A stretch of DNA of 60,820 bases from Lactiplantibacillus dongliensis (lineage in GTDB: Bacteria; Bacillota; Bacilli; Lactobacillales; Lactobacillaceae), in contig NZ_BJDK01000021.1 in the NCBI RefSeq assembly GCF_005405105.1, positions 1 through 60,820 of the forward strand, read 5' to 3'. This document shows, one piece after another, positions 17,297 to 26,769 of this stretch (position 1 is its first letter; each line of letters begins with the position of its first letter). The notes below the pieces were generated by a model. The model saw only the letters and a program-made list of their open reading frames with translations. It did not search any database and was not told where the DNA came from. The position numbers and the translations under genes are program-made.

Positions 17297-18108
17297 TGAA
17301 AAAGACGAGTCGGTTCTTTCTGGGAATCTTCGGTCTCATTTTAGGCATTATCTGGATCTTCCCGTTTTACATGATTTTAACGAACTCCTTCAAGACGCCC
17401 AAAGGGATCTTCGCTTCAGTCCTTAGTCTCCCATCTAATGGGACGACCGCGAACTACGGCAACTCCTTTAAAGCGTTGGATTTCATGAATTCATTAGGTC
17501 ACTCACTCTTAATTACCGTGATTTCCGTATTGATCATCGTGTTCTTCTCATCGATGGCCGCTTACGCTTTGCAACGGAATAAGAGTAAGTTAAGTGGCGC
17601 TTTGTTAATGTTATTCGTTTCCGCGATGCTGATTCCTTTCCAAACGGTTATGATTCCGTTAACTGCTAACTTTGGTCACGTCCACATGTTAAACATGTGG
17701 GGCTTAATGTTTATGTATTTAGGCTTTGACGCCAGCTTATCGATCTTCTTGTATCAAGGGACGATGGGTAGTATTCCAATCGCGATGGATGAATCCGCCG
17801 AATTGGAAGGCGCCAACCGGTTCCAAATCTTCTTTAAGATTATCTTCCCAATGCTGACACCAATTACGGTGACGGTCGGGATCTTAAACATCATTGCGAT
17901 TTGGAACGACTACCTGTTACCATCACTGGTCTTACCGCAAAATCAATACACGATTCCACTGCAGATGTTCTTCTTCTTCGGTGAATACACGAAGCAATGG
18001 CATTTAGCCTTAGCCGGATTGACTTTGTCGATTATCCCAGTTATCCTCTTCTACATCTTTGCCCAACGTTACATTATCAAAGGTGTTACCGATGGTGCGG
18101 TTAAGTAA
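17296..18108 (+). CDS. malG: maltodextrin ABC transporter permease (MalG-type)
   Basis: A 270-residue partner permease with six membrane helices and EAA loop ESAELEGANRFQIFFKIIFP. It begins at the ATG overlapping the preceding stop. The ribosome site GGGAGGTGG lies within the preceding gene. Together with the MalF-type protein it forms the membrane channel of a CUT1 sugar importer energised by the MsmK-type ATPase encoded two genes downstream. Confidence 0.92.
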   Translation: MKKTSRFFLGIFGLILGIIWIFPFYMILTNSFKTPKGIFASVLSLPSNGTTANYGNSFKALDFMNSLGHSLLITVISVLIIVFFSSMAAYALQRNKSKLSGALLMLFVSAMLIPFQTVMIPLTANFGHVHMLNMWGLMFMYLGFDASLSIFLYQGTMGSIPIAMDESAELEGANRFQIFFKIIFPMLTPITVTVGILNIIAIWNDYLLPSLVLPQNQYTIPLQMFFFFGEYTKQWHLALAGLTLSIIPVILFYIFAQRYIIKGVTDGAVK

Positions 18109-18139
18109 TTAAAGGCTCGTAAGCGAAAGGAGGGTCCTA

Positions 18140-18808
18140 ATGTTAAATTTACAATCGAAATTCGGTCAAAAATTGATGACGATTGGCAATTGGGTGGCGT
18201 CACTGGTCACAATTAACTTGGTCTGGTTTGTCATTAACCTGCCGGTGTTGATTATGTTGATCTTAAGTTTCACCTTGCCGCTGAATCAAACGTATGCGGT
18301 CACGATGACTTTGGTCACCATCATGTTAGTGGCCTTCACGATGCCAGCAACCACGGCGGCGTACCATGCCGTTCATGAGTGGCAGACAACGGATAGCGGG
18401 TCCTTTATCAAAGTGACTTGGCACGCTTACTTGCAAGCTTTAATGCACTGGCAGCCCAACCTGTTAGGCGCGGTCTTTGCTAGCGGCTGGTTGATCCTGT
18501 TACGGACAACAACCGGCAATGTCATGCTCCATGTGGCGACGTTAGTCTATGGCTTAGTGCTCTTAACCGTTTGGAACGGATGGAATTACAGTCAGTTTGA
18601 AAAGCAGTCCTTATTAGCCTTAATGGTGGCGCATCCCGTGAAATTAGTGCTATCAGCAGTGGCGACGGTGATCTTATTTGCACTCAACTTTGAGTTGCAC
18701 TTGATCTTCTTCATCCTGTTGTTCAGCATGTCGTTAGCGGCGTTAGCAACTTATCGGTTGTTTACTCCGCGACCACTCACCAAGGATGCCACTGAACAGC
18801 AAAGCTGA
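18140..18808 (+). CDS. DUF624 (YesL-type) membrane protein
   Basis: A 222-residue membrane protein with about five to six hydrophobic segments, matching the DUF624/YesL family commonly encoded in carbohydrate ABC transporter operons of Firmicutes. Its molecular role is not established; a transporter accessory role is inferred from recurrent neighbourhood. ATG at 18140 follows AAGGAGGG. It sits between permease and ATPase genes in the same operon. Confidence 0.8.
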   Translation: MLNLQSKFGQKLMTIGNWVASLVTINLVWFVINLPVLIMLILSFTLPLNQTYAVTMTLVTIMLVAFTMPATTAAYHAVHEWQTTDSGSFIKVTWHAYLQALMHWQPNLLGAVFASGWLILLRTTTGNVMLHVATLVYGLVLLTVWNGWNYSQFEKQSLLALMVAHPVKLVLSAVATVILFALNFELHLIFFILLFSMSLAALATYRLFTPRPLTKDATEQQS

Positions 18809-18844
18809 CGAAATGAATATGGAAATTGAAGGAGCGTTTGCATA

Positions 18845-19948
18845 ATGGCAGAAATAAAACTAGAACACATTTATAAACGTTATCCTGGCAACGATACGGA
18901 TTCGGTAACTGACTTTAACTTAAATATTAAAGATAATGAATTTATCGTCTTCGTTGGGCCATCTGGTTGTGGGAAGTCCACAACGTTACGGATGATTGCC
19001 GGGCTTGAAGATATTACTAAAGGTGATTTGAAGATCGATGGGGAAGTCATGAACAATGTCCACCCTAAAGATCGGAACATCGCGATGGTCTTCCAAAACT
19101 ATGCCTTGTATCCTCAAATGACCGTTTTCGACAACATGGCTTTCGGGTTAAAGATTCGTAAGATGCCTAAAGATGAAATTCAAAAGCGGGTTGATAATGC
19201 CGCTGAAATCTTGGGCTTAACAGAATACTTGAAGCGTAAACCAGGCGCTTTATCTGGTGGGCAACGGCAACGGGTCGCTTTAGGCCGTGCGATTGTCCGG
19301 GATGCCAAGTTATTCTTACTTGATGAACCCTTATCTAACTTGGATGCCAAGTTACGGGTGCAAATGCGGACACAAATCGCCCAATTGCATCAGCGTTTGA
19401 AGACCAACATGATCTATGTCACTCATGACCAAGTTGAAGCCATGACGATGGCGGACCGAATCGTCATTATGAATGACGGTAAAGTGCAACAAGTCGGCAC
19501 GCCTGATGATTTGTACAACAAGCCAGTCAATAAGTTTGTGGCCGGGTTTATGGGCTCACCATCGATGAACTTCTTCGATGCTGTCCTCAAAGATGGCCGG
19601 GTCTCAAACGGTAAAGGACTCGATGTGGCCGTGCCAGAAGGCCGCTTGAAGGTCTTGCGCGACAAAGGTTATGACGGCAAGAAAGTTATTGTTGGGGTAC
19701 GTCCCGAAGATATTCACACGGAACAAGTGGCCTTAGAAGCCATGTCTGATGCCGTGGTGAATGCGAAGGTTGAAGTTTCTGAATTCTTAGGAACTGATTC
19801 AATGCTCTATTCACGGACTGGCGATACTGAGTTTGTCGCTCAAGTTAATGCTCGTGATTATCATAAACCAGGCGAAGAAGTCAAGATGGCCTTTGAAATG
19901 AGTAAGGCTCATTTCTTCGATGACGATACCGAATTGACGATTGAATAA
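18845..19948 (+). CDS. msmK: sugar ABC transporter ATP-binding protein (MsmK/UgpC type)
   Basis: A 367-residue ATPase with Walker A GPSGCGKST (about residues 38-46), Q-loop, signature LSGGQRQR, Walker B FLLDEPLSNLDAK, switch His in YVTHDQ, and a C-terminal TOBE regulatory domain. It energises the CUT1 importer encoded upstream and, as with MsmK relatives, may serve several sugar importers. ATG at 18845 follows AAGGAG. Strong codon bias indicates high expression. A terminator-like hairpin follows before the maltose phosphorylase gene. Confidence 0.94.
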   Translation: MAEIKLEHIYKRYPGNDTDSVTDFNLNIKDNEFIVFVGPSGCGKSTTLRMIAGLEDITKGDLKIDGEVMNNVHPKDRNIAMVFQNYALYPQMTVFDNMAFGLKIRKMPKDEIQKRVDNAAEILGLTEYLKRKPGALSGGQRQRVALGRAIVRDAKLFLLDEPLSNLDAKLRVQMRTQIAQLHQRLKTNMIYVTHDQVEAMTMADRIVIMNDGKVQQVGTPDDLYNKPVNKFVAGFMGSPSMNFFDAVLKDGRVSNGKGLDVAVPEGRLKVLRDKGYDGKKVIVGVRPEDIHTEQVALEAMSDAVVNAKVEVSEFLGTDSMLYSRTGDTEFVAQVNARDYHKPGEEVKMAFEMSKAHFFDDDTELTIE

Positions 19949-19980
19949 TCAAGCGTTAGGCGGTTAAGTTAGTGCTGCTG

Positions 19981-20018
19981 AAAAGAGTCTGGTGACAGGA
20001 ATGTCTCAGGCTCTTTTT
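19981..20018 (+). terminator. intra-operon terminator between msmK and maltose phosphorylase
   Basis: AAGAGTCTG...CAGGCTCTT stem with inner GACA/TGTC pairing and a T-run. It lies in the 98-base gap inside what looks like one operon, so it may partly reduce or regulate expression of the phosphorylase. Confidence 0.7.
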
Positions 20019-20046
20019 ATCGGGACCAATTAGGAGGACGCAAGTA

Positions 20047-22314
20047 ATGAAACGAATTTTTGAAGTTGATCCGTGGCACGTCATCAGTCATGAACTGGTC
20101 CCTACGGATAAACGACTACAAGAAAGTATTACAAGTATTGGTAACGGCTATATGGGGATGCGCGGGATGTTTGAGGAGCATTACTCCAATGACACGCTTA
20201 AAGGCATTTACCTCGGGGGCGTCTGGTATCCTGATAAGACCCGGGTCGGCTGGTGGAAGAATGGTTATCCGGCTTACTTCGGTAAGGTTATCAATGCGGT
20301 CAACTTTATCAAAGTTAACCTGACAATTGATGGTGACCAGGTCGATCTCGCCAAAGATAAGATTAGTGAGTTTACGTTAGATTTAGATATGCATACTGGG
20401 GTGTTACGCCGTTCATTTATCGTCACTAAAGGTGACAAGCGGGTCCAATTCATGATTGACCGCTTCGTCAGTGTGGCTCAAAAAGAATTATTCGACGTTC
20501 ATTACAGCGTGCATAACTTAAGTGAGGAACCCGTTCAACTGGGCTTTATCTCACAGATCGATGCCGATGTGTTCAATGAAGATGCGAATTATGATGAACA
20601 GTTCTGGCAAGTTTTAAGTAAGCAGCATGCGATTACGGGTGGCAGTATGATTGCGGAGACTAAGCCCAATGACTTTGGAACGCCGCGCTTCACGCTGGGT
20701 ATGCAGATGATCCATCAGACGGACTTACGGGGGGCCAATGCGCCTGAAACCGAAAAAGCCGTCACTAATATCTTCCGTGGACGCTTGGAACCTGACGAAA
20801 CGAAAAATTTTGAAAAGCGGGTCGTCGTGGTGACGTCGCGTGATTACGAAAAATTACCAGCGTTACGCAAGGGCTTAGCTGAAATCAGTGAACGCGTAGC
20901 TGTCCAATCATATGAAGAGCTGTTAAAAGCGCATACGGATGCTTGGGCGAAACGCTGGGAATTGGCAGATGTCGCGATTAGCGGTGATGATGCGGCGCAA
21001 CAAGGGATTCGGTTTAACCTATTCCAGCTGTTCTCGACTTATTATGGCGAGGACAGTCGGTTGAACCTTGGTCCGAAAGGCTTTACCGGTGAAAAGTACG
21101 GTGGGGCAACTTATTGGGATACTGAAGCCTTTGGCGTGCCGTTCTACTTGTCATTGGCGAAACCCAAAGTGACCGAGAACTTATTGACCTATCGCTATAA
21201 TCAACTAGATGGCGCCTATCACAACGCCCAGATGCAAGGCTTAGATGGAGCACTCTTCCCAATGGTGACATTTAACGGGATTGAATGTCATAATGAATGG
21301 GAAATTACCTTTGAAGAAATTCATCGGAATGGCTCGATTGCCTATGCCATCTTCAACTATACGCGCTATACTGGCGATGAGACTTACTTGAAGACCAAAG
21401 GCATCGATGTCTTAACGGCGATCTCCCGTTTCTGGGCAGATCGGGTCCACTTCTCAGAACGCAAGCAACAGTATATGATTCATGGGGTCACTGGCCCGAA
21501 TGAATACGAAAATAACGTTAACAACAACTGGTACACCAACTTTATGGCGCGCTGGACGTTGCGATATACGTTAGCTAGCCTGGATAAGGTGGATGCAGCG
21601 AAGCGGGCCGCGTTGAATATCTCGGCAGCGGAATTAGCTAAGTGGCAAGATATCATCGATCGGATGTACTTCCCACACGATGACAAGCTTGGCATCTTTG
21701 TCCAAAACGATACGTATTTGGATAAAGACTTGAAACCGGCTTCATCGATTCCAATCGATCAACGGCCAATTAACCAGAACTGGTCATGGGATAAAATCTT
21801 GCGGTCGCCTTATATTAAGCAAGCGGATGTGTTGCAAGGCATCTACTACTTTATGGACGATTTCACGCATGCCCAGAAGAAAGCCAACTTTGACTTTTAC
21901 GAACCATTAACGGTCCATGAATCCAGCTTGTCACCAGCAGTCCATGCGATTTTAGCTGCCGACTTGCACTATGAAGACAAAGCGGTTGAAATGTATGCCC
22001 GGACGGCTCGGCTAGACTTGGATAATTACAACAATGATACGGTCGATGGGTTACACATTACGTCAATGACCGGGTCATGGCTGGCGATTGTGCAAGGCTT
22101 CGCTGGGATGCGAGTCCGTGATGATAAGATTTCATTTGCCCCATTTGTACCTAAAGCCTGGCAGCAGTATCAATTCCACGTCAACTTCCGTGGGCGTTTG
22201 CTAAAGGTTGAAGTCAATCAACAAGAAACAACCGTTACCTTGGTTAATGGGGATCCATTAACCATTGAATTAAACGGGCAGGATGTTGCTTTAAATGATA
22301 CGGTTAAAGCTTAA
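20047..22314 (+). CDS. mapA: maltose phosphorylase, GH65
   Basis: A 755-residue GH65 enzyme. It splits maltose with phosphate to beta-glucose-1-phosphate and glucose, saving ATP. The catalytic acid is Glu486 in HGVTGPNEYENN, at almost the same position as the known catalytic Glu of Lactobacillus maltose phosphorylases. The phosphate-binding region HESSLSPAVHA (not a water-activating Glu) distinguishes phosphorylases from GH65 hydrolases. Layout: N-terminal beta-sandwich, helical linker, (alpha/alpha)6 barrel, C-terminal strands. ATG at 20047 follows AGGAGG. It would be followed by beta-phosphoglucomutase action; that gene is not seen here. Other GH65 disaccharides (trehalose, kojibiose) are possible but context favours maltose. 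Confidence 0.92.
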   Translation: MKRIFEVDPWHVISHELVPTDKRLQESITSIGNGYMGMRGMFEEHYSNDTLKGIYLGGVWYPDKTRVGWWKNGYPAYFGKVINAVNFIKVNLTIDGDQVDLAKDKISEFTLDLDMHTGVLRRSFIVTKGDKRVQFMIDRFVSVAQKELFDVHYSVHNLSEEPVQLGFISQIDADVFNEDANYDEQFWQVLSKQHAITGGSMIAETKPNDFGTPRFTLGMQMIHQTDLRGANAPETEKAVTNIFRGRLEPDETKNFEKRVVVVTSRDYEKLPALRKGLAEISERVAVQSYEELLKAHTDAWAKRWELADVAISGDDAAQQGIRFNLFQLFSTYYGEDSRLNLGPKGFTGEKYGGATYWDTEAFGVPFYLSLAKPKVTENLLTYRYNQLDGAYHNAQMQGLDGALFPMVTFNGIECHNEWEITFEEIHRNGSIAYAIFNYTRYTGDETYLKTKGIDVLTAISRFWADRVHFSERKQQYMIHGVTGPNEYENNVNNNWYTNFMARWTLRYTLASLDKVDAAKRAALNISAAELAKWQDIIDRMYFPHDDKLGIFVQNDTYLDKDLKPASSIPIDQRPINQNWSWDKILRSPYIKQADVLQGIYYFMDDFTHAQKKANFDFYEPLTVHESSLSPAVHAILAADLHYEDKAVEMYARTARLDLDNYNNDTVDGLHITSMTGSWLAIVQGFAGMRVRDDKISFAPFVPKAWQQYQFHVNFRGRLLKVEVNQQETTVTLVNGDPLTIELNGQDVALNDTVKA

Positions 22315-22412
22315 AATTGCTAACTTTAAACTTGATTTCGACGTGTCCGAAACTTGTCGGGATCAAGTCCCAAACCCTGGAATGATGTCAAACTCATTCT
22401 AACCTACTCCTT

Positions 22413-22453
22413 TGAGGGCTGCGTGATGTATTGTCACGTGGCTCTCTTTTTTT
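22413..22453 (+). terminator. terminator of the maltodextrin operon
   Basis: GAGGGCTGCGTGA / TCACGTGGCTCTC stem (G-U pairs included) followed by a run of T. Confidence 0.85.
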
Positions 22454-22459
22454 GGCAGA

Positions 22460-22526
22460 GTGTTCGGGCCGACGGGTTGGGGATGAGCATTGCCTAGCAA
22501 GCGGAATCCCCAGTCGGCCCGAACAC
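22460..22526. repeat. strong GC-rich nested hairpin
   Basis: GTGTTCGGGCCGAC (22460-22473) is perfectly complementary to GTCGGCCCGAACAC (22513-22526). Inside, GGGGAT (22479-22484) pairs with ATCCCC (22506-22511). No T-run follows. It lies between the operon terminator and A/B element copy 3. Confidence 0.8.
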
Positions 22527-22559
22527 GTTTCGACTCGAAAAAAATAACCCAGTTAAGTT

Positions 22560-22871
22560 TTAGCTTGCCACTCTGGGCGGGCCAGCATCGGCTGGAACGT
22601 GGTGGCCGCGTTTTTGAGCCATAGTGCGGTCTCAAAAGCCGGGCTTTATCTAAGTCGGAAAATCACCGACCAAGATAAACGACACCACTGAGCCAATGCT
22701 GGCCCGCCCGGCGTTAGGTAGTGGGTATTGAAGAATTAATGATTGATTATTTTTAGTCCAGTCATTTGGCCGAGAGATTGGTTCCAAAAATGCTCAGCTA
22801 GCTCGTTGCCCTATGATGTTCCAACATTTTAGGAACCAACCGGCAGGCGGCAATTTAACGAATGCCAAGCG
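22560..22871 (+). repeat. A/B palindromic element, copy 3
   Basis: A complete B module (22565-22725; GGGCCAGCATCGGCTGGAAC pairs with GAGCCAATGCTGGCCC) is followed by a reversed A module remnant (ATTGGTTCCAAAAATGCTCA ... CATTTTAGGAACCAACCGG). The end is GGCAATTTAACGAATGCCAAGCG, the inverted terminal motif. Between 22872 and 23080 only the hairpin at 22897 is notable. Confidence 0.88.
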
Positions 22872-22896
22872 TATTATCGCATTTTCTCCAACCCAA

Positions 22897-22934
22897 AAGC
22901 GCGCGACTCACAACAAGCTGTGAGTCGCGCGCTT
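22897..22934 (-). terminator. terminator of the fructokinase gene (minus strand)
   Basis: AAGCGCGCGACTCACA / TGTGAGTCGCGCGCTT, a 16-base perfect stem with a 6-base loop. On the minus strand it is followed by TTTT, about 150 bases beyond the fructokinase stop. Confidence 0.75.
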
Positions 22935-23080
22935 ACTCGTTAGATTAACCTGAACGAGGTGGGTGTGGTAACGCATCACACCGAAAACATTTATAGGGGT
23001 TGGCTAACAATGTTTACAAACATAGTGTACCAATCGATTACATAGTTCTGATAAAGGTTGTGTATGGAATGTGTAAAGAT

Positions 23081-23947
23081 TTAGGCTTGACTTAATGCAA
23101 GTTTGGCTAGTAACAGCCCACCGACGACGCCTGAGTTGTCACCGAGACCGGCTGGGACAATGTAATCGTCCAAAGCTGGCACGTCTTCATAATGGTTCAA
23201 GTAGGCGTCAAACTTTTCACGAATGATTGGGAAAAGTTGGGTTTGCTTCATGACGCCACCGTTTAGAATAATCTTGTCGGGAGCAAAGGAGACGGTTAAG
23301 TTTACACAGGCTTGGGCAATATAATCGGCCACAATGGTCCAGACAGGATCATCCGCGGCGACTTCTTTACCGGCTTTACCGGTCCGCTTGCCGACTGCCG
23401 GGCCAGCTGCCATGCCTTCAAGACAAATATCATGATACGGGCAGTTGTTTTTAAAGTCATCACCCGGTAAGCGATTCAAGCGCATATGACCTAGTTCAGT
23501 GTGCGTGCGGCCGTTAAAAATCTGGTTGTTGCTAATGACACCAGCGCCAACCCCCGTTCCAATCGTCACGTAAATGCTATTCGGAACGTCTTTAGCAATC
23601 CCTAGCTCGGCTTCACCATACGCGGCTTCGTTAACGTCGGTCGTCCAATAAAGCGGCACATCAACGTGTTGTTTTAAGTGACCGAGAAAGTCGAAGTCAC
23701 CCCAGCCGGGTTTAGGTGTCGTGGTAATGTAGCCATATTTAGGATCAGTTGGGTTCACGCCAATGGGACCGAATGAGCCAATCCCAATCGCCTCGACTGG
23801 ATGTGCTTTAAAATACGCATCAACGGCGGCCATCGTTTCATCAGGAGTCGTCGTGGAGATCGAAACTCGATCCAAAACGTCCCCAGTTTCAGTGCCAATC
23901 GCGCAGACAAATTTAGTCCCGCCGGCTTCAATTGCGCCTAATGTCAT
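23081..23947 (-). CDS. scrK: fructokinase, ROK family
   Basis: A 288-residue sugar kinase. It begins LGAIEAGGTKFVCAIG (the ROK ATP-binding start) and includes GTGVGAG and the zinc site with HxC...CPYHDICLEG typical of ROK fructokinases. It phosphorylates fructose to fructose-6-phosphate in the cytoplasm. I chose the ATG at 23947 because GGAGG lies 8 bases upstream; a longer frame upstream has no ribosome site. It is monocistronic with its own promoter and a LacI-type operator over the -35 box. No sucrose hydrolase or sucrose PTS is adjacent, so its fructose source (mannose-class PTS by-products, sucrose genes elsewhere) is open. Confidence 0.9.
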   Translation of the reverse strand: MTLGAIEAGGTKFVCAIGTETGDVLDRVSISTTTPDETMAAVDAYFKAHPVEAIGIGSFGPIGVNPTDPKYGYITTTPKPGWGDFDFLGHLKQHVDVPLYWTTDVNEAAYGEAELGIAKDVPNSIYVTIGTGVGAGVISNNQIFNGRTHTELGHMRLNRLPGDDFKNNCPYHDICLEGMAAGPAVGKRTGKAGKEVAADDPVWTIVADYIAQACVNLTVSFAPDKIILNGGVMKQTQLFPIIREKFDAYLNHYEDVPALDDYIVPAGLGDNSGVVGGLLLAKLALSQA

Positions 23948-24001
23948 AATTAATTCCTCCAAAATTTCAGTTATCAATAAATGTATATACTTTTGATTAT
24001 T

Positions 24002-24038
24002 AGTATACACTTTTTATGGCGATTTGTGAACGGTTACA
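24002..24038 (-). promoter_or_regulatory. scrK promoter with overlapping LacI/cre-type operator
   Basis: On the minus strand: TTCACA (24030-24025), 17-base spacer, TATACT (24007-24002). TGTAACCGTTCACA (24038-24025) overlaps the -35 box and resembles the maltodextrin operators, so scrK may be repressed by CcpA or a LacI-family regulator. Confidence 0.65.
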
Positions 24039-24125
24039 TTTAAATGTTGATTTAGTTATTGAGAAGCAATATCCATTACCAATCAAAATGATGGCTGGGC
24101 TGACAGTTGCCTAAAATGCTATATA

Positions 24126-24165
24126 AAAAAATCAGACTAGGGCGATTGACCCTAGTCTGATTTTG
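24126..24165. terminator. terminator of the oxidoreductase gene
   Basis: AAAATCAGACTAGGG / CCCTAGTCTGATTTT, 15-base perfect stem with a 7-base loop, T-runs on both strands; adjacent to the stop of the minus-strand gene. Confidence 0.9.
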
Positions 24166-25095
24166 CTATTCAGTAATATCTTTTTCAATAATGATACGGC
24201 CATTGTGCGGTTCATCTAACAACGCGTGGCCTTGGATAAAGCCCGCTAAAGTGAATGGCAGGTGGTAGCCGATATTGGTCTGTAGCTGGTCGGTACTTAG
24301 TAACTTAAATAACATTTGTAAGGCGGCCTGATCTGAAATCGCATTAGTTGGATGAATCGAATGAAACTCAATCGACTTACTGGTCGCAGGCAGGCGTTTC
24401 GCCACCGACACAATGGTGGCATCAAAGCGGGCCATTGCCAGATCAGTTTTACCGTCGGCGCCATTTAAGGACACATTGATAATCACATCGCCACGGTCAG
24501 CGAGCACGTGGGCTGGATCATGATGGTCGTAAGCCACGAACTGAGCCACACCCAAGTTTTTAACGGTTTCGGCATGGCGCTGACTAGCAATAGCAATGAC
24601 TTTTGCCCCTAAACGTTGTGCCAACTGGACTGCCAATGAACCAACGCCACCCGCGGCGCCTTTAACGATAACGGTTTGCCCGGGATGGATATCCGCAAAG
24701 TAACGCACCGCCTTGTAGGCCGTAATTCCCGGTGTAATCAGGCTAACCGCTTGAGCCGGACTGAGATTATCAGGTACAGTGACGACGGTGTCAGCGTCTA
24801 AGCAGACTTGCTCAGCGTAAGTGTGGTCAGTATGTGCGGCCACGATGGTACCGAGTGGCAAATCTGTGACGGCGGCGCCAACTTTGATAACTCGACCAAC
24901 AACATCATGGCCGGGAATCAGTGGTAACGGTGTGGTTGGCGTGGCCCCCAAACGTTCAATCCGATCAGCGTCATTTAAATTAACGGCGAGTGTTTCAATC
25001 ACCGCTTCATTCGGTGCAGGTTCTAAGGCCGGTTGCCGAATTGTTTCAAAAACGGCCGGTCCCCCAAATTTTCGATAACCATATGCAAGCATCAT
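24166..25095 (-). CDS. NADP-dependent quinone oxidoreductase-like (zinc-free MDR) protein
   Basis: A 309-residue medium-chain dehydrogenase/reductase. N-terminal GroES-like domain (GHDVVGRVIKVGAAV), then a Rossmann fold with GAAGGVGSLAVQLAQRLGAKV, the NADP-binding AxxGGVG form of the quinone oxidoreductase branch. Catalytic zinc ligands of alcohol dehydrogenases (Cys at the start, GHE) are absent, so it is a zinc-independent reductase of quinones, enones or similar electrophiles. Start at ATG 25095 (ATGATG; either ATG possible), with GGAGGGGG just upstream. It appears to stand alone, between scrK and the NhaC-family gene. Confidence 0.85.
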   Translation of the reverse strand: MMLAYGYRKFGGPAVFETIRQPALEPAPNEAVIETLAVNLNDADRIERLGATPTTPLPLIPGHDVVGRVIKVGAAVTDLPLGTIVAAHTDHTYAEQVCLDADTVVTVPDNLSPAQAVSLITPGITAYKAVRYFADIHPGQTVIVKGAAGGVGSLAVQLAQRLGAKVIAIASQRHAETVKNLGVAQFVAYDHHDPAHVLADRGDVIINVSLNGADGKTDLAMARFDATIVSVAKRLPATSKSIEFHSIHPTNAISDQAALQMLFKLLSTDQLQTNIGYHLPFTLAGFIQGHALLDEPHNGRIIIEKDITE

Positions 25096-25202
25096 TTAAT
25101 CCCCCTCCTTGTGGCGAAAAATCCTTTAGCCCAATTGTAGCGGGCACGAGGGCGAAACCACAAGTCAGAACCATTACATTCGAGACTTTGTTTAGTTAGT
25201 GA

Positions 25203-26600
25203 TTAAACTGTGGCCTTAGCTTGACGCTTGAGCCCCCAACCAGTGACCCCGCTAATAATGGAGAAGATTGGTGAAAGTAGACTGAAGAAGCAAAATGGTA
25301 AGTAGGCTAAGGTTGAGACGCCCAACGTGTTAGCGGCAAAGGCTCCGGCTACCCCCCACGGAACGAGGTAGTTAATGACGGTCCCGCCATCTTCCAGCAC
25401 GCGACTCAACGCTAAGTTCGCTAAGCCTTGGTCATTAAAGGTTTTTTTGAAGGCTTTCCCTGGTAAAATGACGGATAAGTATTGTTCCCCAACGAATATA
25501 TTAACGCCAATCCCAGCTAAGATAGCAGCGGTAACGGTCGAACCACTGTTGTTTAAGCGCTTAGCTAACGGCACCATAGCGGTTTGAATCAAGTTAAACT
25601 GCATTAGAAGGCCACCTAACGACAACGTCAATAAGATTAGAGAGACGGTCCCCATCATAGCGCTAATCCCACCACGCGAGAGTAATTGGTCAACGCCGAC
25701 GTTCCCAGTTTTAGCGACGAAGCCTGTTTCAACCATCGTGGCAATTTTACTGATGGCGATATGCGGTTGTTCAATAAAAATCATCACAATTGCTAAGGTG
25801 ATATTCATTAATAATGTGGCAATCGCGGGAATCTTTCGTAAAGCACAGACTAGCATTAAGATTAACGGTAACGCCGCCCACCAGCTGATGGTAAAATGCT
25901 GATTTAATACGGCTAACGTGGTGTTGATTTTACCGAGATGGGTCTCAGTCGCCGCACCCATCCCGAGAATCGTGTAGCCAATTAGAGACACAATAAACGC
26001 GGGAATTGTCGACCACATCAAGTTCCGAATATGGCTGAATAAATCACTTTCAGCTATCGCGGCGGCTAAGTTAGTGGAGTCCGAGAGCGGTGAGGTCTTA
26101 TCACCGAAGATAGCTCCAGAAATAATGGCTCCGGCGATCAAGGCCGGGTTAATGCCCATGGTTGTGCCAATCCCGAAAAGGGCGATCCCAATCGTCGAAA
26201 TAATCGTAAAAGCACTCCCAATTGAGGTTCCGATAATGGCACAGACGAGAAAGACTGAGGGCACAAACCATTGAGCCGAGATTAGGTGAAAGCCGAATAC
26301 CATCATTGAGGGGATAATTCCGGCCGCAATCCAGACACTGATTAAGGCCCCAATCAGTAAGAAGATAAAGATGGGAATAATCCCAGTCTTAATCCCTTCA
26401 ATGATGCCGCCATGAATATCATCCCAAGCAGCACCCCGAATCCGTGCCCATAGGATGACTAGCGCGATTACTAGAATCACTGGTGTTTGTGGTGAAAGGC
26501 CAAACTTAATGACCCCTAATCCCATAATGGCTAACATGATTAATAAAATAATTAAGGCTTCCGGTAAGCTCACTGGCCGCCATGATCGTTGTTTTTGCAT
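25203..26600 (-). CDS. NhaC-family transporter, probably tyrosine transporter
   Basis: A 465-residue, 11-12-helix membrane protein of the NhaC Na+/H+ antiporter family (motif GDKTSPLSDSTNLAA in the middle). Start is the ATG at 26600, GGAGG 8 bases upstream; longer reading would run into that site. Its mRNA begins with a T-box whose specifier reads UAC, so it is induced when tRNA-Tyr is uncharged. Comparative studies of T-box regulons in lactobacilli have proposed that T-box-controlled NhaC members carry amino acids such as tyrosine rather than acting as plain antiporters. The antiport mechanism could couple uptake to Na+ or exchange tyrosine for tyramine; substrate is inferred from the riboswitch. 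Confidence 0.85.
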   Translation of the reverse strand: MQKQRSWRPVSLPEALIILLIMLAIMGLGVIKFGLSPQTPVILVIALVILWARIRGAAWDDIHGGIIEGIKTGIIPIFIFLLIGALISVWIAAGIIPSMMVFGFHLISAQWFVPSVFLVCAIIGTSIGSAFTIISTIGIALFGIGTTMGINPALIAGAIISGAIFGDKTSPLSDSTNLAAAIAESDLFSHIRNLMWSTIPAFIVSLIGYTILGMGAATETHLGKINTTLAVLNQHFTISWWAALPLILMLVCALRKIPAIATLLMNITLAIVMIFIEQPHIAISKIATMVETGFVAKTGNVGVDQLLSRGGISAMMGTVSLILLTLSLGGLLMQFNLIQTAMVPLAKRLNNSGSTVTAAILAGIGVNIFVGEQYLSVILPGKAFKKTFNDQGLANLALSRVLEDGGTVINYLVPWGVAGAFAANTLGVSTLAYLPFCFFSLLSPIFSIISGVTGWGLKRQAKATV

Positions 26601-26769
26601 TGTAGATTCCTCCAAAGTTTATGATTGTATTGTATTAAGTTGTCCGTCTCCGTTAGTCTGCAGACCGAACCTGCTGGTCACTGCGACTATGATTGGTGGT
26701 CATATAGCAGATAGCGCCATTGGTTTTGATTGAATTTTGAGCAAATGAGCTTGTAGCGGCAATTTACAA

